A stretch of 64,000 nucleotides of DNA from the NCBI RefSeq assembly GCF_963678635.1, contig NC_087070.1, forward strand, positions 7,040,539 to 7,104,538, in the 5' to 3' direction. The stretch comes from Symsagittifera roscoffensis (Eukaryota; Xenacoelomorpha; Acoela; Convolutidae). The notes under the pieces were generated by a model that was given only the letters and a program-made list of their open reading frames with translations, was not told where the DNA came from and made no database searches. Positions within the stretch are counted from its first letter, which is position 1. Each line of letters starts with the position of its first letter. The position numbers were made by a program, and so were the translations under genes. Of this stretch, positions 56,521 to 64,000 are shown piece by piece.

Positions 56521-59441
56521 AAGGACCACACCTGGAAAAGTAAAATAATTCGCAATTGTCATACATCATTGTCAGATGAATTGCTTGATATGAATAGTAC
56601 TGAGAAATCGCCGACCAATTGTAAATGAATCAGACCTGAGCAATTGCTTTTTTATGCTTAATTTTTCGAAGTGAGGAAGACAGAATTGCTTGCTTTGCAG
56701 AAGTAGTTCAGTTGAGGATTCGAAATGCTGACAAAACATTTATTTCGTTTGTTGATGGTCAACGGACTATAATAACTTCCATGAGTCGTAATTTTGTGTT
56801 CACAGCTGTTAATGAGCGTTGTAAACACACAAACGTTCACCTTTTGTACGTTGTGGTTAGATATCTTTGATGTGTCTGTTGCCTTAATTTGTACATCTTC
56901 CTTGTTGGAAGCATTTTCTTATTTTAAAAATGCTACCATTTGAAATTCACTAGTCCAATTGAGCTTATTGGTTGAATACAAGAAGAGGGATAACGTGTTT
57001 CTTCATGTAATTGCTGCTTGTAATAACGTTGCTGCTTGTAATTGAAATCCTGGAGGCATGTGTTTTACTGACATTTTGAAGCTTAACACTTTTTAAATAG
57101 AGCTACTAAGTCGAAATAGACGAGTGCGAGTAACTCAGATGTGAGAACCAGCGCCTAATATTCCTCAGGTCGGGCGTTGGAATCGCACACATGCAATCTT
57201 CTAATTGACATAGGCGCCTAACCAATTGTTTGCTATGTAGAGCTAAATTTTAACGCTTTTACCATAGTTTTTGCCATCAGTTTTAATTTATATGTACAGC
57301 ATGGCTTTCAAATTGTCATGAGAATTTTCTCTCTTTGTGTCCTGACTAACTTCATGTTGAATTTAAACAAATCTTTGCGTTTCAAGTGGCTACGCAAATA
57401 CTGAAACTCGGGTTGTACGTGAAATACCGCAGTATATATGATAGTCAACTACTCAATGGTCCAGGCAAACTTAATCGTTGCATTGAAAATCATAGACTGT
57501 ATTTGATATCTAATAATGATAAAACTGCATGATGATTTTGGTATCTCAAAACTGAGAAAATGACCAACTTTTGCCAGTTTCGATTCTCCCTCTGGCTAGT
57601 TTTTTAATAACCTGTTTAAAAAATACTTGCGCTCTCAGAGATGCGTTTCTGTTTTCACCATGACTTCATATAATTTTTTTCATTCGCAGCTACAGTACAT
57701 CCAATTCAGTTTAAATTGTTGAGATTTTTTCAAAAATAAGTCAGTTTTTTTTTCGTATTCATTGACTCTTTTCCTTGGGCAGTTTCCCGAAACTTTTTAA
57801 GAGTCATGGACGAAGTGAAAACTCTTTAAGTCTTAGTGATAACTTTGCTCCTTTTTCAGGAAACAGTTTTCAAGTTTGATCACGCTAAATTTTGTTTTAC
57901 CGTTTGACTTGTGATTTCTTTTCATTTTCTTTAATGAAAGAAATGCAAACTCCATTATCGAACAGCAAAAGTGTCAAGGTCACAAAAAACGTGAACGACT
58001 TCTTCTTTGAAATTGATAATTAAGTTTCAGAGTTATCAGCTGAATAAAAACGTAAGCTTTTGATCCAGTTTTTTTTTCAAATTGGGCCGCTTTTGCCAAA
58101 TGGTTTTTGAAATTCAAATAGCTCTAAGGTCACCGTTTTGAAAAAAAACTTAAAAAAACAGTTGTCCTCTTTGGAATTGTTTGTATGCTCTCTATCAGCT
58201 AAATGAAAACTTTTTAAAGCTAATTCTGCTTTGGGTTTGTGAACAATCGTTCAACTGATTACATTTTCTTTTTAAACTCCTTTTGTCTTAAATTTTGTTT
58301 GAATTGATTTAATTTCAAGACATTTTATGTCACTTTTTGAAATGAGTCCTGGACATTTTGTGTCTCAGTACGAAACAGTTTAACCTGTGACAGGAGCTGC
58401 AAGAGTGCAATTTAACAATAGCCGATACCGTGAAAAACTTGTTTTCCCGGAAGCAAGGGTTTGGCTTACGCTATGCAGACTCCGTGTAAGAAAGTACAAA
58501 AGCTGACAGTTTTTTCTTCGAAATGAAGTCAATTATCAATTTTTTGACGCTTGAAATGTCATCGATAATTGACGAGAACTTTCAATCACAAAAATTGAAT
58601 ACAAAAAAGCTTCAATTGCAGAAAGAGATAAAAACGCAGTGAGCATTTCATCGGAAAAAAAGAAGATTAATAATGAGTGTTTGCATTTCAAAAGACCGAT
58701 ATCTGCAAAATAGTTCAATGACGGACCAATTACACAAATTTGTACATTGAAACCAAACAGTAGCTAGCCTATTTTCGGATTTTTCCGTAGACAATTTAGA
58801 GGCGCAAATTGTTTTTCAACCGATGGGGCGCAATTAATTGGAATTGATATATTGAACAAGAACTGAAATCAAAAAAGAAGTTTTCAATGGGGTTTGAACC
58901 TGCGCCACTGATGTCAGAACAGTGAGCTGAAAATACCAGCTCATCTCGCCTCATAGTTTTGTTAGGGCAATGGTTAAATATCGTATTGGTTTCTAGGCCA
59001 TAAAAAATATACATATGTTTTTTTAGGAAGGTGAGGCGAAACAAAATGAGAGACATCATTGAGTAACTACTCTGAGTAAACTTTGTTACACTAATTTATT
59101 CTGGAAGCGCATGTTAAAGCTGCATTGTTTAGAGGTCATTATATAGAAAAGAGCTTTATGTAATGTTTGAAATGGGAAAAAGCCTCAAGTATCAAATTTC
59201 GAACTTTTTACACAGATATAAATATGATTAGGCCGTCTGGAAAAAATTTTGCTTCAATATTACATTATAAATTTTAATCTCAAAACACACAAAACACAAA
59301 GATGATCTTTCAAGCTTTTACAGTTTAAAACAGCTTGGCAGATTTTCCATCATTTCTTACAATAATTATCAACCAGGATGCGCTGTAGCAGTGTTGAGTT
59401 TGCGGTCGGTATAAAAATCACGACTGATGCATAAAAACTAG

Positions 59442-60025
59442 CGAGTTTGTCTAAAGAGTGCAGAGCCAGATACATTTATAATTTATGACAAAATTTTGTT
59501 ACTTGTTACCCAAAATATTGATAAAATCACCGAAGGAACAATCGCTGTTGTTGATTGTCAAAGTTCAAATTCCAGTCGAGTCAATTTTTATAGAGCGCCT
59601 ACGTCAGATTGTGACTGAAGATGTTACAAACAAAAACACTTCTTTTGCAATGGAGGTGAGCATCCGGTACCAAAATCCCAGGTTTCCTTTTACCGCATCA
59701 GGGAAATTCAGTTAGGCGAAATCAGTTTTTACTGAGCAATTACGTTGCAACTACGTGGCAAGCTGCACAAAATAGTCATCGGAAGTCGGGTCAGGTTTTT
59801 GATTCAATATTCTGACTCGGCAACAAACAATCTACTCTGTCTGCAATCCGAACAGTTCTTCTCACACGCAATCTTCCGGGTGGGAGAATTTACAAGTTTT
59901 TCTCGTCTCTCAGAAACAATAACATCAGTGGAGCTCCAGTTGAAGTACCACTAGCACCATTCATGAGAAAACAGTCCAAGTACCAAAAACGGCTTTCTGA
60001 TTTGTTAACGGGCTACTTTCAATGA
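59442..60025 (+). pseudogene. Helicase C-terminal fragment, array C unit 4
   Basis: Same fragment; slightly closer to unit 3 than to unit 2 in flanking indels. Confidence 0.5.
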
Positions 60026-62946
60026 AGGACCACACCTGGAAAACTAAAATAATTCGCAATTGTCATACATCATTGTCAGATGAATTGCTTGATATGAATA
60101 GTACTGAGAAATCGCCGACCAATTGTAAATGAATCAGACCTGGGCAATTGCTTTTTTATGCTCAATTTTTCGAAGTGAGGAAGACAGAATTGCTTGCTTT
60201 GCAGAAGTAGTTCAGTTGAGGATTCGAAATGCTGACAAAACATTTATTTCGTTTATTGATGGTCAACGGACTATAATAACTTCCATGAGTCGTAATTTTG
60301 TGTTCACAGCTGTTAATGAGCGTTGTAAACACACAAACGTTCACCTTTTGTACGTTGTGGTTAGATATCTTTGATGTGTCTGTTGCCTTAATTTGTACAT
60401 CTTCCTTGTTGGAAGCATTTTCTTATTTTAAAAATGCTACCATTTGAAATTCACTAGTCCAATTGAGCTTATTGGTTGAATACAAGAAGAGGGATAACGT
60501 GTTTCTTCATGTAATTGCTGCTTGTAATAACGTTGCTGCTTGTAATTGAAATCCTGGAGGCATGTGTTTTACTGACATTTTGAAGCTTAACACTTTTTAA
60601 ATAGAGCTACTAAGTCGAAATAGACGAGTGCGAGTAACTCAGATGTGAGAACCAGCGCCTAATATTTCTCAGGTCGGGCGTTGGAATCGCACACATGCAA
60701 TCTTCTAATTGACATAGGCGCCTAACCAATTGTTTGCTATGTAGAGCTAAATTTTAACGCTTTTACCATAGTTTTTGCCATCAGTTTTAATTTATATGTA
60801 CAGCATGGCTTTCAAATTGTCATGAGAATTTTCTCTCTTTGTGTCCTGACTAACTTCATGTTGAATTTAAACAAATCTTTGCGTTTCAAGTGGCTACGCA
60901 AATACTGAAACTCGGGTTGTACGTGAAATACCGCAGTATATATGATAGTCAACTACTCAATGGTCCAGGCAAACTTAATCGTTGCATTGAAAATCATAGA
61001 CTGTATTTGATATCTAATAATGATAAAACTGCATGATGATTTTGGTATCTCAAAACTGAGAAAATGACCAACTTTTGCCAGTTTCGATTCTCCCTCTGGC
61101 TAGTTTTTTAATAACCTGTTTAAAAAATACTTGCGCTCTCTGAGATGCGTTTCTGTTTTCACCATGACTTCATATAATTTTTTTCATTCGCAGCTACAGT
61201 ACATCCAATTCAGTTTAAATTGTTGAGATTTTTTCAAAAATAAGTCAGTTTTTTTTTCGTATTCATTGACTCTTTTCCTTGGGCAGTTTCCCGAAACTTT
61301 TTAGAGTCATGGACGAAGTGAAAACTCTTTAAGTCTTAGTGATAACTTTGCTACTTTTTCAGGAAACAGTTTTCAAGTTTGATCACGCTAAATTTTGTTT
61401 TACCGTTTGACTTTTGATTTCTTTTCATTTTCTTTAATGAAAGAAATGCAAACTCCATTATCGAACAGCAAAAGTGTCAAGGTCACAAAAAACGTGAACG
61501 ACTTCTTCTTTGAATTGATAATTAAGTTTCAGAGTTATCAGCTGAATAAAAACGTAAGCTTTTGATCCAGTTTTTTTTTTCAAATTGGGCCGCTTTTGCC
61601 AAATGGTTTTTGAAATTCAAATAGCTCTAAGGCCACCGTTTTGAAAACAAAACTTAAAAAAACAGTTGTCCTCTTTGGAATTGTTTGTATGCTCTCTATC
61701 AGCTAAATGAAAACTTTTTAAAGCTAATTCTGCTTTGGGTTTGTGAACAATCGTTCAACTGATTACATTTTCTTTTTAAACTCCTTTTGTCTTAAATTTT
61801 GTTTGAATTGATTTAATTTCAAGACATTTTATGTCACTTTTTGAAATGAGTCCTGGACATTTTGTGTCTCAGTACGAAACAGTTTAACCTGTGACAGGAG
61901 CTGCAAGAGTGCAATTTAACAATAGCCGATACCGTGAAAAACTTGTTTTCCCGGAAGCAAGGGTTTGGCTTACGCTATGCAGACTCCGTGTAAGAAAGTA
62001 CAAAAGCTGACAGTTTTTTCTTCGAAATGAAGTCAATTATCAATTTTTTGACGCTTGAAATGTCATCGATAATTGACGAGAACTTTCAATCACAAAAATT
62101 GAATACAAAAAAGCTTCAATTGCAGAAAGAGATAAAAACGCAGTGAGCATTTCATCGGAAAAAAAGAAGATTAATAATGAGTGTTTGCATTTCAAAAGAC
62201 CGATATCTGCAAAATAGTTCAATGACGTACCAATTACACAAATTTGTACATTGAAACCAAACAGTAGCTAGCCTATTTTCGGATTTTTCCGTAGACAATT
62301 TAGAGGCGCAAATTGTTTTTCAACCGATGGGGCGCAATTAATTGGAATTGATATATTGAACAAGAACTGAAATCAAAAAAGAAGTTTTCAATGGGGTTTG
62401 AACCTGCGCCACTGATGTCAGAACAGTGAGCTGAAAATACCAGCTCATCTCGCCTCATAGTTTTGTTAGGGCAATGGTTAAATATCGTATTGGTTTCTAG
62501 GCCATAAAAAATATACATATGTTTTTTTAGGAAGGTGAGGCGAAACAAAATGAGAGACATCATTGAGTAACTACTCTGAGTAAACTTTGTTACACTAATT
62601 TATTCTGGAAGCGCATGTTAAAGCTGCATTGTTTAGAGGTCATTATATAGAAAAGAGCTTTATGTAATGTTTGAAATGGGAAAAAGCCTCAAGTATCAAA
62701 TTTCGAACTTTTTACACAGATATAAATATGATTAGGCCGTCTGGAAAAAATTTTGCTTCAATATTACATTATAAATTTTAATCTCAAAACACACAAAACA
62801 CAAAGATGATCTTTCAAGCTTTTACAGTTTAAAAACAGCTTGGCAGATTTTCCATGATTTCTTACAATAATTATCAACCAGGATGCGCTGTAGCAGTGTT
62901 GAGTTTGCGGTCGTTATAAAAATCACGACTGATGCATAAAAACTAG

Positions 62947-63725
62947 CGAGTGCGCATTATTGACTTCAGCAAGAACAAGATGCATTGGGAATGTCGAACA
63001 AACTTTATCACAAAGAGGGTGCAAAAAAGACAATTGGAATGGAAATTTGTGATACTATTAGTGGACGGCAATATGTTTCTTTATCGATTGGATAAAAACA
63101 AAAAATGACTGAGATTCGAACAACCTACACTATACTAGCAGTGTTACGATCATACACTGCGCCATGCCGGCCGCGAATTCTATTTAAGCGACGAGAAAAA
63201 ACCGCAGCAAATTCATTCATGATGTGATATATTTTCTCAACAAACTGTTTTGTTCATAGACGCTCAGCCAGCACTATTCAAAGAAAACAAGAACAAAAAA
63301 GAAGTGCAACTAGTCCTGTGGCACATTTGGTAGTGCCGCAAGTCAGGATGATCGGTATGAGTAATGAAATTCGTTTCTTGTCTCAGTGGGACGCCATCAG
63401 CGCGTGATTTCACGTTGGAGATGAGCAATTGCAACTTCAGAACAGTTGCTATCAATGGAGGAGAATATCGGAACAAGGGTCAACTGAAGACCATACTGGA
63501 TGCCCTCATTGCCACGCTGAAGAATAGTGGGACTTACGATGACAATATGGACGAAAAGTGATACACGTGAGGATTTCTCAATTCCGCAGAATTCCTGGAA
63601 AGTGTCCTGGGGCGAAAGGTGTAATGGAATGCGATTACACTATTTATGCGAGAGGTATGCTGAAAGTCATTCGTGAGCATATGGTAGTGTTCGCTCCAGG
63701 AACACAATTCACACCTACCGACTAA
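62947..63725. other. Unique stretch after array C
   Basis: It shares only 'cgagt' with the unit junctions and is then unique. A plus-strand frame at 63364-63561 (65 codons) has protein-like composition, ending 'GTYDDNMDEK', but no recognised domain. It may be another part of the Helitron protein, because helicase sequence follows at 63727. Confidence 0.35.
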
Positions 63726-63726
63726 A

Positions 63727-64000
63727 TTGAGAACAGAAAAAGATAGTTTGAGCCCCGATTTGAAGTACCAACGATTTCGTCTGAGGAGTGCAGAGCCAGA
63801 TACATTTATAATTTATGACAAAATTTTGTTACTTGTGACCCAAAATATCGATAAAATCACCCAAGGAACAATCGCTCTTGTTGATTTGCAAAGTTCAAAA
63901 TCCAGTCGAGTCAATTTTTATAGAGCGCCTACGCCAGATAGTGACTGAAGAAGTTACAAACAATATTACTTTTTTCAATGGAGGTGAGCATCCGGTACCA
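63727..64000 (+). pseudogene. Helicase C-terminal segment, further copy, truncated by window edge
   Basis: The plus-strand frame carries 'LLLVTQNIDKITQGTIALVD' with longer open sequence upstream than in array C. It has one long frame from 63727 to 63948 before a stop, so it is the least broken copy of this segment. It resembles the copy at 47640-47900 more than the array units do. Confidence 0.55.

Larger units (their letters stand above)
48936..62946. repeat. Tandem array C: four units of ~3.4-3.6 kb (helicase 3' end plus noncoding tail)
   Basis: Units are about 48936-52521, 52522-55937, 55938-59441 and 59442-62946. Each starts in helicase-coding sequence ('cgagttt.tctaaag' in units 2-4) and ends after a hairpin plus CTAG (TTAG in unit 2). 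Units 3 and 4 are almost the same length (3504 and 3505 bp). Unit 2 lacks two short segments near 54310 and 55650. Unit 1 joins the second helicase copy. The first ~1 kb of each unit is decayed helicase C-terminus and the last ~2.5 kb is AT-rich noncoding DNA with two tRNA-like segments. Confidence 0.9.

Overview
The window looks like AT-rich nuclear DNA from an invertebrate animal. The evidence is a complex Ty3/gypsy-type retroelement, a Helitron-type element, TRIM-like RING/B-box fragments and short spliceosomal introns (one clear case of 63 nt). I cannot name the phylum from the sequence. Most of the window is mobile or tandemly duplicated DNA. Only a few ordinary gene candidates are visible, and many open frames are antisense shadows.

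Layout. (1) 1-15360, minus strand: one very large retroelement that runs off the left edge. From its 5' end it has a putative 5' LTR (15063-15360), a primer-binding site (15051-15060), a 1.2 kb leader with imperfect repeats, a small basic leader ORF, an uninterrupted fused gag-pol of 2740 codons, two tiny hydrophobic ORFs that overlap by ATGA, a 378-codon open frame with no ATG at all, and a very long envelope-like frame broken by one TGA. (2) 15834-16034, minus: a probable first coding exon of a cellular gene ending at a perfect GTAAGT donor. The retroelement lies downstream in the same orientation, probably in its intron. (3) 18706-26280: three tandem copies of a 2.5 kb unit carrying a decayed methyltransferase-like gene, a tRNA-like sequence and a 45-bp minisatellite. 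(4) 27.5-30 kb, minus: a decayed envelope-like gene of a second, different type (class I-like, with a furin-type site and fusion-peptide-like stretch). (5) 30-32.2 kb, plus: small orphan ORFs and a clean two-exon orphan gene. (6) 32.9-43.08 kb: nested duplications of TRIM-like fragments, ending as two near-identical ~5 kb tandem units. (7) 43.1-64 kb, plus: a degenerate Helitron (HUH Rep motif, then a Pif1-type helicase), a 1.35 kb duplication of its helicase, and four ~3.5 kb tandem units that pair the helicase 3' end with a long noncoding tail. That tail ends in a hairpin plus CTAG (TTAG in one unit), as Helitron 3' ends do.

How the parts relate. The retroelement genes form one expression programme on the minus strand: leader ORF, gag-pol, small membrane proteins, the ATG-less frame, then envelope. 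The downstream genes would need subgenomic or spliced mRNAs. The Helitron fragments and tandem units probably derive from one another. The strongest candidates for something undescribed are the accessory block of the retroelement (2989-4546), especially the ATG-less ORF, and the tandem array whose unit ends look like Helitron 3' termini.
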